The notes under the pieces: model-generated | Database searches by the model: none | What the model was told of the DNA's origin: nothing | What the model saw: only the letters and a program-made list of their open reading frames with translations | Part shown: positions 10,993 through 21,749 of the stretch, piece after piece | How positions within the stretch are numbered: position 1 is the stretch's first letter | Layout of the letters: each line of letters starts with the position of its first letter | Source of the DNA: Pollenia angustigena | Taxonomy: Eukaryota > Arthropoda > Insecta > Diptera > Polleniidae | Length of the DNA: 64,000 bases | NCBI GenBank assembly: GCA_930367215.1 | Contig: OV884056.1 | Location: 41,788,308-41,852,307 of the forward strand | Reading direction: 5' to 3' | Translations under genes and position numbers: made by a program

Positions 10993-12205
10993 CCCTGAAG
11001 GAAACCTGGGTGCAAGTTTCTCCAAGTCACCAGTTTTGTCGACTATATTGGTGACATTGTCAACGAAGTGTCACCACTACATTACATTTGCCACTTTATT
11101 TGGCTTTGATACGAAAAAGATTTTATAAATAACAACTGAGAAGTACAATTCTTATAAAAGTTGAAGAAATAACAAAAAAGATTCTTATGATAACGTATTC
11201 TTACAAAAAGTGTAGACCACTTTACTAAAATGTACTAGCGATTCTCTGGTTCCAATGTCTACATACACAGAAAAAATTATTTTTCCAATTCAAACAAAAA
11301 ATTTGTAGAATCAAACAATTTTTTGTCTGAAATTGGTCCTATAAACAAATTTGCATATTCAAACAATTTATTTGCATTTTGTTTATTGAAAAAAACACCG
11401 ATTTTTTCAAACAAATAATTTAACTCAATCAAACAAAAAGTTTACTGAAATTCATATACTAAATTTCAAAATCAAAAAAAAAAAAAAAATATTTTTGCAC
11501 AAGCAATGACGCGCACACAAGTATGCACTGTATGAGAAAATGACGGCAGAGCAGAGCCGACGCGTCGCGACGGCTGGCTTTGAGGCACATTTTTTTTTTT
11601 TTGTTGGAATAATTTTTGAACGAAGTCTTATTTTTATACACACAACACAATGTTTTTCTTTATCACTCTCTGTTGCTGTATCCTTTCCTTTGCTAAAGAA
11701 GAAATGTAACCAAAAACGGCAGCAGACCGACTCGATATGTTTTTCGTCATCATTCTATTTTTGTATTTGATGTATTTAACCAAACAGTTTAAAAAAAATT
11801 GAATACGGGATTTTGTTTCTTATAATGTTGTGTCTGCTATTGTTTTTCTTATAGTTGCACTTTTTTAAAGCGTCCAAAAATAGACTGTGTGTATTTTTTG
11901 TTAAATAAAAATCAAACAAAAATATTGATTGAATCAGTAAAAAAATTTATAGAATTTAAAAAAATTTTCAAACAAGCGTTTGTTTGAAAATAATTCGGCA
12001 ATAATTTGTTCTGTGTATGTTCCCAAAGGAACTACCAAGTCAGTACCTAGTCAGTAGTACCAAGGTCAGTAGTAGATTTCCAATGACACGCACATGTTAA
12101 ATGTCTATTGTAAATAACATTGCCTGGGGTATAATAAGTCACTTGTACTGGTGACTCTGTCAATAGTGAATCAATACAGATTCACTAATAACATTTCCTG
12201 CAGGG
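10993..12205. mobile_element. CCCTG...CAGGG element with GGTGAC/GTCACC motifs (split)
   Basis: The ends read CCCTGAAGGAAACC and, reverse-complemented from the right, CCCTGCAGGAAATG, flanked by TG on both sides (10991-10992 and 12206-12207). The parts outside the inner insertion repeat GTCACC/GGTGAC and GTCGAC-like motifs (about 11025-11095 and 12125-12185). The CACAG element 11276-12015 splits it. Confidence 0.6.
11276..12015. mobile_element. CACAG...CTGTG element, family 2, copy A
   Basis: It starts CACAGAAAAAATTATTTTTC and ends with TTCTGTG, flanked by TA on both sides. It is clearly the same family as 41445-42443: both carry CAATTCAAACAAAAAAT near the left, GTTTGTTTGAAAATAATTCG near the right, and a central G+C-richer patch (about 11520-11590) followed by TTGAACGAAGTCTT. 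The recurring motif is TTCAAACAAA/TTTGTTTGAA. Open frames crossing the central patch differ between the two copies and are not conserved, so I do not call a gene. Confidence 0.85.
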
Positions 12206-12908
12206 TGGAAAAAACAAATTTTTTATTTATGTGTTCTGCATATGTGTTAGTAGCACGCATATAACTCTGAAAGTATTGAACTGATTTTAATTAAATATAT
12301 ATTGTGCACTTCTATAAGTAAATATCTTTCAAATGGTGTATATTTTGTTAAAATCGGTTGACATACAGAGGAGTAAAGTGTTCTTAACTGTTTTGCCTTT
12401 GGCGATTTAAAGATTTATAGATAATTGAATCAATTATTTTTTTGTTGAACGAAAATTAAAAATATAATTTTGATTTTATTAACATTTAAGTTGTTTTGAA
12501 ATAAATTTTGAATTAAAATAATAATCAAATAACAAAAAATCAACAATAAACTTCAGTTTGTCAATAGTATGAAATGGGAGTTTAGCACATTATAACGAAA
12601 CCTTGATAATTAATTTTTAATCCCAAGAAAGACTTTGATAAAAAATTATTTCGTTTGAAATAAAATAATTTAAACTTGTGAAATTGTTGTTGGAAATTGT
12701 CAAAATTTAAACGGCCAAGTTTTTTGATAATTTTTTTTATTAAAATTGAAAATATCATTTATTGAAAAAAAAAAAAATTAAAAATATTCAATATATAAAA
12801 TTTTTACAATTTTTAGTTATCAATATAATCATTTTGGTAATATGTAGGTGCAAAATCAACAAATGGGTTGCTTGATTCTATGAGAAAATTTTAAATTTTT
12901 TCTGTGCA

Positions 12909-13266
12909 TCAAAAGATTACGTTGTAATTCATTTAATAAAAATTTTAATTGAATATAAGAAATAATTTGATTACTATTTTGCTTAACTCAATTACTTTAT
13001 TAATAATTTTTTGATTTATTTTTAATAAACTGAGGTAGTTGAATAATTATGTTAATTATTTTTTTTAATGGAATCAATTAACACATTGTTTGAGATCGCA
13101 ATGTTTTGATAATCTTTTTAATAAAAATTGAAATGCTCATTTATTGAAATGATAATTTTAAATTTTTAGTAATCAATATAATAATTTTTGTAATAGGGGC
13201 AAAATCAACAAATTGTTTGCTTGATTCAACGAATTTGTTGATTTAAAACAATTTTAAATTTTTCTG
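12909..13266. repeat. Diverged relative of the family 1 CACAG element
   Basis: It contains ATCAATTAACACATTGTTTG and GGGGCAAAATCAACAAATTG, matching the interior of copies A and B, and ends TTTTTCTGCG, a mutated CTGTG end. It abuts copy B directly and is probably an older, partly deleted copy. Confidence 0.5.
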
Positions 13267-13344
13267 CGTATTTTGGACCAACTTTTTTTAAAAACAGCAT
13301 TACACTGCTTCACAAATTTTTAATTTGGAAAAATATAAGTTAAA

Positions 13345-14097
13345 TAAGTTAATTGGGACCTCCTGAACACGAAAAATGCTGTAATTTTTTTTTTTTCTAA
13401 GTACGGTTTTTAAGATAACGGTACTTTTGTGTTTTTCGGTGTATGGTCCCACTCAAACCCTTGTGGAGCCCAACCAAAAAGTCCGATCGAAATAAATGGC
13501 ATATCGCTGAAAATTTCTATCTGATAAGAAATGGTGAGTAATGGCAACTCAAAGTTTCAAATTTGCCTATTTTTTAAGTTTTTTTTGAAAATTTTTCATT
13601 TTTATTTCGTTTTTTTCTACGTTATATTAAATACCTGGAATGTTTAATTTTTTAACCAAATTTTTTTAATTAACCAAAAAAATCGGATGAAAAATAAAGT
13701 TTTTATTGAGGATTTTGTGGAACGACAATATTTGTATCTTCATTGCTCACACACTATATTCGGCGTCCATCAGTTTTAACGTATTAAAAAAAAAACAGAG
13801 TTTTATATGAGATGAAAATATTGTCGTTCCACAAAATCCTTAATAAAAACTTTATTTTATTTACCTTATTACTCAGCCATTTCTTATCGGATAGAAATTT
13901 TCAGCATATCGACGGAAATGGCATTCAATTACCCCTCCAACGATATGCCATTTATTTCGATCGGACTTGGTTGGGCTCCACAAGGGTTTAAGTGGGACCA
14001 TACACCGAAAAACACAAAAGTACCGTTATTTTAAAAACGGTACTTAGAAAAAAAAAATTACAGCTTTTTTCGTGTTCAGGAGGTCCCAATTAACTTA
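13345..14097. mobile_element. Long fold-back element (753 bp)
   Basis: The outer arms, about 200 bp each, match closely in inverse orientation. TAAGTTAATTGGGACC at the left pairs with GGTCCCAATTAACTTA at the right, and the pairing continues through ACGGTACTTTTGTG, CCACAAGGGTTT and the ATGGCATATCG region. Inside, a second inverted pair (TTTTGTGGAACGACAAT near 13715 and ATTGTCGTTCCACAAAAT near 13828) makes almost the entire element self-complementary. It is non-coding. Confidence 0.85.
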
Positions 14098-15483
14098 TCT
14101 AGGCATGTGGCGTTCTTTGTATTTTTTGGCTGTAAGCCAGTATTATGAAGAACTAGAAATATTTAATTTATTTTTCTTTTAAAATTGCAAGTTTAATAAA
14201 ATTCTTTGGATGTTTTGTAAAATGTTTACAAAATAAGAATATGCACACACTATCACAACAATATTTTTTTTTTTTGTTTTCAGTTTGTATAACTTTTTTT
14301 TTTTTTTTTTTGTTTTTATCACAATCAATGATAATAATTCAAAGATAATTTATCTATTTCTTGAATTTACCTTTAGATGCATTTTTGAATGAATAACAGC
14401 ACTTTCACACACCATGGAACTTATTATTTGCATATAAAATAAATAGGCGATAAAAAATTCAATATAAACATAAAATAATCTTAAGAATATTATTGAAATT
14501 TCTTTAATCGAGAAAAATTCACTTTATCCGATTGCAATTGTTTTATCAAAAATAAATTGTAGGTTTTTCTCCGTTTTATTTCCGTCAAGTTAACGCTATT
14601 GAAGACGCGACGCATTGCGCGTTTTAACACCTATTTTTGCCCAAAAACCACGGAACTGAAGAGGATCGTTAACCACTACCAACATAATAAGACAATTGCT
14701 ACCACCGATGTGGGAAACCCATACCGAGACAACTCCAAACAAAAAAATCTCTAACCTCAAATTGTGATGTGATAGTGTGAGTGAGTGGGTTTTTAGACCT
14801 GCGGTTAACCTGAACAATTTAAAAGCGGGAAAATAATGAAACCTACAAAAAATCGGCATATGTATGTGAATTATGATTTATTTATTTTAAACGAATACAA
14901 GCGCAATCAACTAAATTAAAAAAAAAGTACATATCAAATCAACGCACCTTTACCTGTGTTTTACTTTTTTTTTTTTTTTTTGGTAAGTGTTGCACTTACA
15001 CAGATACAAATAGAGTGATTTCATATGTGTGTGTTATTGTTTCTTATCTTATCGCTTGTTTTCGTTTTCAGAGATAAGAAAGTGCTCATGAAATAAAGTG
15101 AAACAGTGTAGACCGATTCTTACAAAGTTGTATATTTTTTTATTCATTCTAGTCGTTTAGTGTTTTATTCTCTTTTTGTTATTAATATGGATCTTGTTGT
15201 TGTTATTGTTGTTCTTATTGTAGTTATTGTTACTGATAAGTATCGGTGTGTTACAAATTGCGCATGCGTGTTTAGTTTCACTATTAACAATTTTTTTTTT
15301 AGTTTGATTTCTTTTTAGAAGTATTTGTATCTAAAAGCAGAACTGTAAAATTTGGAGTCTTTGATAGACAATTGACAGGGTTTCGCAAAGCAATACCGAT
15401 TAATACGGTTTTGGATATTGAAATGACTTTAGAACCGCTTTCTAACTCTTACTGGCTTCTCAAATCATCTTTGATTAATACAT
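14098..15483. other. Unassigned sequence with T-rich tracts and TTG-type simple repeat
   Basis: There are long T runs near 14265 and 14290 and a GTTGTTATTGTT-type repeat at about 15195-15235. The patch 14580-14860 is the most G+C-balanced part and carries an 87-codon minus-strand frame (14596-14859) with no motif I recognise and no second exon in view. It could be unique host sequence, but I do not call it a gene. Confidence 0.35.
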
Positions 15484-15934
15484 ATAGTTATGGATTATCA
15501 AAGTAATTTTTGGGAATACAAAATTTTTTAACTTACAAGATTTTGTTTGTCAAGCTTAATTCCTATGCGCATTTCACTGGTTGCTTAGGCCAGATCATCT
15601 GGAAACTTTATCCAAAGATTTTAGAAAAACTAAACGAATAGTTTATCCCATCAACAATAAATTTTAGTGTTTATTTTTCAATAATAAAAATTGGGAATTA
15701 AGCACGACAAACAAAATCTTGTTAGTTAAAAAATTTTGTATTACTTTGATAACAAATTGGCAAGTGTGCGGCTTAAAAAACTGAACTGGTAACTTGCTTT
15801 AATTTTTGATTCTCTTACGAAAACAATTAAGCGAGTTGTTTTTGTTTTTTCTTAACCTACTTACAACTATAATTAATGTTGATCTGGCCTAAGCAACCAG
15901 TGAAATGCGCATAGGAATAGCTTATCCCAACAAC
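15484..15934. repeat. Dispersed repeat R1, inverted pair (left half of split copy)
   Basis: The signature CCTATGCGCATTTCACTGGT followed by TGCTTAGGCCAGATCATC occurs forward at 15562-15599 and inverted at 15880-15918. Related signatures are at 17391-17430, 44122-44160 and 53398-53436. A second shared module is GACAAACAAAATCTTG next to AAAAAATTTTGTATT, also present inverted just upstream. It looks like a TIR or fold-back family. It was cut by the hAT-type element at 15935. Confidence 0.65.
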
Positions 15935-17283
15935 CAGGGCTGTCAGATAAATTTGTGAGGAAATCGTCAGTTTCCTGAGAAAAAATAAAAAAATCGTCTT
16001 AATCGTTTCGAAAAATCGGACAATTTAAAATTTAGTTTTTTTTTTAAACAATTTTTCTTTTGTTTTTATAAAAATAAAACATTCAAACAAAAACATAATT
16101 CAAACTCTGAAAATAATCCAAGATTTTACTAAAGGTGCTATGATACTTGCTATTTTTTGTATTGGATTTTTTTAGGATTGACTGAATGAAACAAAAAATG
16201 CGAGAAAGAACAAGAAATACAATTTGATAAACAAACCCTTTTTTTCTGATTAACATTTCTCATGTTTTTTTTTTCTTTGACTAAAACAAAAAACAATGGT
16301 AAAAGCTTGGGCAGATGAAACTATTTTGTTTTTGATAAGTGAAATGAAGCAGGTGCCCTTCATATGTGATTTCAAATCATAAATATTCAATTAAAGAATA
16401 AACCCCGATGTAATTCGTAATATTTTACATTATTTGCATTAAATTTAATTGTTTATAAAAAAAAAATTGTTTGTGATTCCAAAATAAAATGTAAACAAAA
16501 CAAACAATACTGCCCACGTTTTTTTCCCACAAAACCCCGTCAAAAAAGCTAAAAATCGCAAAAAAAATGTTAAAAACCGCTACTTTCGAACGAAAACTAA
16601 AAAAATTGGCAACAGTGCTAACAATTAATCTGGAAATGTCAATTTTAAGTTAAAATTTTTTATATTTTTTTTGGCAGTGTTAGATTATTTATCGATAACA
16701 CATGTATATTTGTTTGACATTTCAAGATTTTTTATGATATAATCATACTCTTTACACTTAGTCAGTTTTCCTATGCAAATATATTTGCACTGTTCTCCAA
16801 TATAGAAAAAATACAAAAAAATAGCAAGTATCATAACAGCTTTAGACTTGCATATTACAGTCGTATCTTAAAAAAGCTGCACGCGTTTCCTACTTTTTGA
16901 ATAGAGCAGCCTGAACGCTTTGCAATTGGAAAAACCGATTTTGACTGCTCGTTTAAAAGTGAAGTTTGCCGCTATTGTTAATTAATAATTAGCAATAAGC
17001 TATTTTTTTTGTCAATCTAGCTTTCTTATCTCTATTTTTATTTAGATTTTTTTATACTACTATATATCAGCGTAAAAGCTAAGCGAAAGAAAAAGTTCCG
17101 CCTCCCGCTCTTGTTCAGGTAGGGCTGTTAAACATTCCAAGATTAATAAACGAAATTGTCAGAAAATGTAAATATTTTATACAGACTTTGGAGACTGAAA
17201 AAAAATCAGCAAATCGGCACTATGCTAATTTCGGAACAGAAAATCGACAAAATGACGATAAATCGTCAAATCTGGCAGCCCTG
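15935..17283. mobile_element. hAT-type non-autonomous element
   Basis: The termini are CAGGGCTGTCAGAT and, reverse-complemented from the right, CAGGGCTGCCAGATTTGACG. They are flanked by a perfect 8-bp duplication CCAACAAC (15927-15934 and 17284-17291). ATCGTC/GACGAT-type motifs recur near both ends. There is no transposase ORF. It is inserted in dispersed repeat R1 and itself hosts the TIR element 16131-16843. Confidence 0.85.
16131..16843. mobile_element. Nested TIR element (AAAGGTGCTATGATACTTG ends)
   Basis: The left AAAGGTGCTATGATACTTG and the right end, reverse-complemented AAAGCTGTTATGATACTTG, continue in common through CTATTTTTTGTATT (about 33 bp). It is 713 bp and non-coding, and sits inside the hAT-type element 15935-17283. 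Confidence 0.7.
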
Positions 17284-17291
17284 CCAACAAC

Positions 17292-17760
17292 AATAATTGT
17301 CAGTTAATAAGATTTCTGTAAGACGTGCTAAGTTCCCATTTTTTCATATTTGATAAATACACTGAGATTTATTGTTGAGGGAAAGCTAGCTTCTATGCGC
17401 ATTTCACTGGTTGCTTAGGCCAGCTCATCAGGAAACCTTTTCCAAAGATTTTAGAAAAGCCAAAAATATTATACAAATAAAACCCTAAAAGCGAATAAGT
17501 CTTATTTGCACCAATATCAAAGCTTAAACAAAACACCAAAAATAAAAAGTGAGTTTATCTTTTCTTACATTCCCCTACAATTGGTTGGCTTTGTTCCGAC
17601 TCGAATTGTAGTTGTAAGTGGGTAAAAAGAAAAAACAAAATTAAAAAGCATACAAAAGCAACAAAAAAACAATTTGCCAGTTCAGTTTTTTCAAGAATAA
17701 AGAATGGGAATTAAGCACAACAAACAAAATTTTTAAAAAATAGTTATTGATTTAAAAATA
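17292..17760. repeat. Dispersed repeat R1 (right part)
   Basis: It carries the signature at 17391-17430 and then sequence matching 43570-44230 in the opposite orientation, including TCCAAAGATTTTAGAAAAGC and GGGAATTAAGCACAACAAAC. It is non-coding. Confidence 0.6.
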
Positions 17761-18019
17761 AATAAAAATAAACAAAAAATTGTTGATCCAAAAAGTACCA
17801 GTTTAACAACAAAAAAGTACCAACATATTTCATCTTATAGGTTCTCATTCACTCAGAACCCTTTAGCTAACATTTTATGTTTCTAAGTTCAATATTATAG
17901 AAAATTCAAAAATTAGTACATTCAGCACGGCAAAGTAAAATAAATTGTCTGTCACGTATTTCCCCCCATTTTTGGTACCTTTTTCTCCCTATGAAAGTAT
18001 CAAAAATTTCAGTATTGTA
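17761..18019. repeat. Dispersed repeat R2 (GTACCAAAA-rich), left part
   Basis: AAAGTACCA and GGTACTTTTT-type motifs recur with CCCCCATTTTTGGTACC. The same repeat type continues beyond the hAT element (19202-19560) and also occurs at 23080-23400 and 29560-30000. It is non-coding. Confidence 0.5.
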
Positions 18020-18027
18020 CTGAGAGC

Positions 18028-19193
18028 CAGCGATGCCAACTAAGTGCTTTCGGCACTATTTATGGTGCTTTTTGATGCCTCAAAACGCCAAAATTTTATC
18101 CTTAGTGCCAAACTAAGAAAAAGCAATAACTTGGTGCTTTTTAAATTTTTTGTTAGTGCCTTTAGTGCTTTTTACAATTTTTATTGTTTTTCTACAATTT
18201 ATTACAATTATAAAGAGGATGATTTAGATGAGACTTGCTATTTGGGGTACAATTTTGAGAAGGCCTGTAAAGATTATAAGATTTCAAATGATAAAAGAAA
18301 GTTGTATTCGTTTTACCAATAATTCTATTTACGAAGTTAGAGCTAGGAAATTTTACAAAACGTTGCACTATTAAGGGTTGACAACATATTAAGTAATCGT
18401 AGTAAAAACGATGTATTTCTTTTAGGTAAACTTTTTATTTAAAGATTTTGACACTGTTTAAAAAATAGAAAATGGCTTGGAAAATATTAGGAATTGTGAA
18501 TGGAAAAATAAACAACGAACATATCTATTTTGGATAGAAGTCAACGATTTTGTATTAAGAATTTCAAGTTTTCCATACTCTAACGCGGGCGTTGAAAGAA
18601 CATTTAGTTTGATGAACTACAGTTAATCAAAAATCGGAAACCGATTATCCTTAAACTCTATTAATTCAATTCTTCACGTTATATGTGGACTTCGACGACA
18701 TAATTCATGCTGTAATGATTACATTCAACCATCTAATGTCTGTAGAGATCTTTCTTCCAATGAACCATAGAAAAAATCAAAATAAATATTACTTTAAAAC
18801 TGTTTTATGGTCCAATTCAAACTCATATTACTTTAAAACTGTTTTATGACCCAATTCAAACTCAGCTGATGATGATTCAAATATATTATTATAAGCATAA
18901 GTATTATAAGTATGTATCTTCAATGTATACATTTAACAATGTATATATACAAATGTTAATATATTTATTATTTAATTTTAAATGAAAATGGTCCCACATC
19001 AACGGCGTCGCCTTTTTTTAAATATTGGAGGCATATAATATTCCCCACAGCCGAATGCAACCTATTTTGTGTTTAATTATATTGTAAAAATGGCTTAGTG
19101 CGTTTTTGCGCTTTTTTCTGCTCGAAATAGTGCTTTTTAGTGATTTTTTTAAATTTTAAAGTGCTTTTTGCTCTCAAAAAGTTGGCATCACAG
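18028..19193 (+). mobile_element. hAT element with transposase remains
   Basis: The termini are CAGCGATGCCAACT and, from the right, CTGTGATGCCAACTTTTTG, the hAT consensus style. The flanking 8-mers CTGAGAGC (18020-18027) and CTAGGAGC (19194-19201) agree at 6 of 8 positions, consistent with an aged 8-bp duplication. TAGTGCTTTTT repeats lie subterminally at both ends. At 1166 bp it is shorter than an autonomous hAT element, so it is internally deleted. It splits repeat R2. Confidence 0.85.
18519..18770 (+). pseudogene. hAT transposase C-terminal (dimerisation) fragment
   Basis: The frame reads FPYSNAGVERTFSLMN near residues 18-34, the classic C-terminal hAT dimerisation block (S-N-A-x-x-E-R-x-F-S). 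An in-frame TAA at 18624 interrupts it. Reading continues in the same frame to a natural-looking stop at 18768-18770, with NRLSLNSINSILHV downstream. A W-x-E block lies upstream, as expected for hAT enzymes. The N-terminal BED finger and the RNase H-like catalytic core are not recognisable. An open frame at 18044-18322 may hold upstream remnants, but I see no motif in it. The fragment cannot encode an active transposase. Confidence 0.85.
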
Positions 19194-19201
19194 CTAGGAG
19201 C

Positions 19202-19760
19202 CCATAATTTCATATGTCAATGAATAGAAAAAAATATTTTGTAAAAAAAGTACCAAAACTATGTACGAGTATCACCCCTTAAATGTTCGCATATCAGGAA
19301 AGTACAATATTTCTCTTTGTATTTTTAAGATAAGTTACGAATTTGGTTTAGACTTAAAATCTATATTTATTGATTTAAAACATAGATAAGGTGACAAAGA
19401 AGTTCAAAAGTACAGGCTATAAAAGGGCCAAATTTCAAAAAGGTACCAGACATATTCTGCTTATTTTTCTAATGAACACCGATAAGTTTTAAAGTTCTGT
19501 TGTGTCTCTTCTGGTCTTGGAGTTATGAGGTTACCGAATTTACTCGTTTTTACCCGATTAAATCCAATTATATATAGATTATATTGGGCTCTACGAACTA
19601 AGTGCTCTAGTTTTATAACTCAAACTTAAAAAAAATTATATATTAGATACGCATTTTCTAAATTAAAGTAACGATATGTATCTTTACTAGATATTTTTTG
19701 GAACAAATTATGAAATATAATATCTATTGCAAATGTTAGTAAAATTGCGATTATTATATC
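19202..19760. repeat. Dispersed repeat R2, right part
   Basis: It continues the GTACC-rich repeat from before the hAT element. About 19440-19560 parallels 29840-29985, both with TTTCAAAAAGTACCA-type sequence, a TGT(G/A)TCTCTT patch and TTGGAGTTA. It is non-coding. Confidence 0.5.
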
Positions 19761-20672
19761 GGGTGATTTTTTAGCTAAAATCTTTTGGGCAACACTGGTT
19801 TAAACAGCTGACGCACGTTTCGTGTTTTGTTTCACTGTCAAACATCTTCAGTTTGGTCTATAATTTAACTATGAATCGTCTTACAAACGAACTACGCTTG
19901 CAAATTATTGAATTTTATTATCAAAATGCGTGCTCTGTTAAGAAAGTTCATCGCGCGCTTCTTGTGTTCAGCGAAGAAGCTCATTTTTGGCTCAATGGGT
20001 ACGTTAATAAGCAGAATTGTCGATTTTGGAGTGAAGATCAGCCAGAAGCATTGCAAGAGCTACCAATGCATCACAGTTTGGTGCGGTTTATGGGCTGGTG
20101 GTATCATTGGACCATACTTCTTCAAAGATGATACGAATCGTAACGTAACTGTGAATGGTGAGCGCTACCGTGACATGATATCCAACTTTTTTTTGCCCAA
20201 AATGCAAGAGCTTGACTTGCATGACATGTGGTTTCAACAAGACGGTGCCACATGCCACACAGCACGCTTAACAATGGACTTATTGAGAGGCGAGTTCGGT
20301 AAACATTTTATTTCACGTTCAGGACCGGTCAATTGGCCGCCTAGATCGTGCAATATAACGCCTTTCGACAATTTTTTGTGGGGCTATGTTAAAGCTCATG
20401 TCTATACACACATGCCCGCTTCAATTGACGCATTGGAAGACAACATTGAAGCATTTATTCATGAGATACCGGCCGAAATGTTGGAAAGAGTATGCCAAAA
20501 TTGGACTAAGCGGATGGACCATTTGAGGAGCAGTCACGGTCAACATTTGCATGAAATAATCCTCAAACATTAAATTATATGGACCGTACTATCGATTCAA
20601 ATAAAGATTTCATGCATTTTTCTGAATTTTGTGTGTTTTTTTAACTTTCCTATAGCTCTTAAAAAATTACCC
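19761..20672 (+). mobile_element. mariner/Tc1-like element, copy 1 (internally deleted)
   Basis: The left end is GGGTGATTTTTTAGC. The right end reverse-complemented is GGGTAATTTTTTAAGAGC. The left subterminal region (CAACACTGGTTTAAACAGC) is shared with copy 2. The element is 912 bp. It encodes the frameshifted transposase relic at 19871-20573. The TA duplication expected for this superfamily is not clean here. Confidence 0.85.
19871..20573 (+). pseudogene. mariner/Tc1-like DDE transposase, deleted and frameshifted
   Basis: It starts MNRLTNELRLQIIEFYYQNA, the N-terminal helix-turn-helix entry of this family. After SVKKVHRALL it jumps directly to VFSEEAHFWLNGYVNKQ, so about 100 residues (rest of the DNA-binding region and linker) are missing relative to full-length relatives. 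An indel near 20067-20080, in the codons after LPMH, shifts the frame. The catalytic half continues to KH at the stop at 20573. The second acidic residue is present in WFQQDGATCHTA, but the third motif reads PRSCNITPFD, with N in place of the usual D, and the first motif has E (FSEEAHF) where relatives have D. It is inactive. The junction is identical to that of copy 2. Confidence 0.9.
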
Positions 20673-21596
20673 GGGAATCCCGCATTTAATTCCCGTTTAA
20701 TCAAAAATTAAAAAAAAAACAATATTATCCGTATTGGTAAAAAATCGCCAATAGACTTTTCATATAATTTCCACAAAAAACATCACACTCTATTACTTCC
20801 CTGCCTAGTATGCATTCTAAAACGTACTACTCTACTTCCATTCTAAACGTTTGAAAAAAAAGAACAACAACAATTATTGAAACAACATTTATTTGGTTTC
20901 AAAATAAAACGACTTCATATTTGTTTATTTGTGAGCGTCGTGTGTCAAATGTAAAAAATAAGTACAAGTCTCTGTGTATTTTTAGAGTAAATAAATGTTT
21001 TTTTTTCGTTTTTTTCATAATATTTCCGACCCAAGTATAACTATTAGACTATTTTTATATTAATTGCGATAAATTTTGTTACCTGTACAATTTTTTTGTG
21101 CTGTAATAATGTTGTAATAGGATTTAGAAAATTCAAACTGAGTTAAGTACACTTTATTTAGAATTATCTGGTTAAAAATGGTTTAGATGACAACAAAACT
21201 GAAGACTGTCAATCCTTTTCTATTTTGTTTTAATATTTATCTACGAATTTCAAATAAGTGAATTTCCCGTATCCGTTTCTTCTAAAGTTTGTTATCCATA
21301 AAAATATTGGTTCTAGAGCAACATTTTAGAATAACTATTAAGTTCGAACAACAGTCTTAGTTCTTAGTTAGGCCAGCTATACGGCTTATTAGCTGGACAA
21401 CTGTAAACCTTTTCCACAAAAATGTTTTTTCATGATATGGTATTTAATAAGTACACGAATGAAATCGCTTGCAAATTATGACATTTGGTGGAGGTTTTCA
21501 CCTAGGCGCTAAGCAAAGGTACTCCTGAAAATAAATCTAGCGCTCGCTGTTAGATAAAAGTTGATACAAAAATAGTTACAAAATAGTAAAGAAGTA
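20673..21596. other. Unassigned A+T-rich sequence
   Basis: I recognise no gene, TIR pair or simple repeat array in this interval. Confidence 0.4.
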
Positions 21597-21749
21597 TGGT
21601 CGGGACCCTTTTTGAAGACAATCAAAATAGAATTATGTTGCGGAGTTAAAATTCATATTAGAGTTCTTTGTTTCGAAAATTATCTGGATATCTACATCAG
21701 TATGAGATTTCTTCGTCTTAAAGTTAGATATTTATTTAAGCCTTTTAAT
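21597..21749. repeat. Dispersed repeat R3, left part (split by mariner copy 2)
   Basis: It carries GGTCGGGACC, AATAGAATTATG and ATCAGTATGAGATTTCTTCG, which parallel 46185-46380. The repeat resumes at 22678. Confidence 0.65.

Larger units (their letters stand above)
10830..12417. repeat. Insert in copy B with GGCCGAAATTCGGCC palindrome
   Basis: This is the DNA that separates the two halves of copy B. Its left part carries the perfect palindrome GGCCGAAATTCGGCC (near 10849), two AACCGGTTT motifs and CGAATATTCGGCC (near 10955). I cannot define its own termini cleanly. It was later invaded by the CCCTG-ended element at 10993-12205. Confidence 0.45.
10758..12906. mobile_element. CACAG...CTGTG element, family 1, copy B (split by insertions)
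   Basis: It starts CACAGAAAAAATTATTAG and ends TTTTTTCTGTG, flanked by CA on both sides (10756-10757 and 12907-12908). Its body matches copy A (9531-10489) up to TTAATTAATG (about 10829) and resumes at ATAATTGAATCAATTATT (about 12420). The roughly 1.6 kb between is foreign DNA that was inserted later and itself holds two further elements. Confidence 0.8.

Noticed and set aside
11540..11770. An open frame in the central patch of the family 2 CACAG element, paralleled by 41717-42043
   Set aside because: The two copies share nucleotide similarity, but their frames differ in length and are interrupted differently, so conservation is at the DNA level only.
14596..14859. An 87-codon minus-strand frame in a G+C-balanced patch
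   Set aside because: No recognisable domain, signal peptide or adjacent exon; I kept it only as a comment on the unassigned interval.
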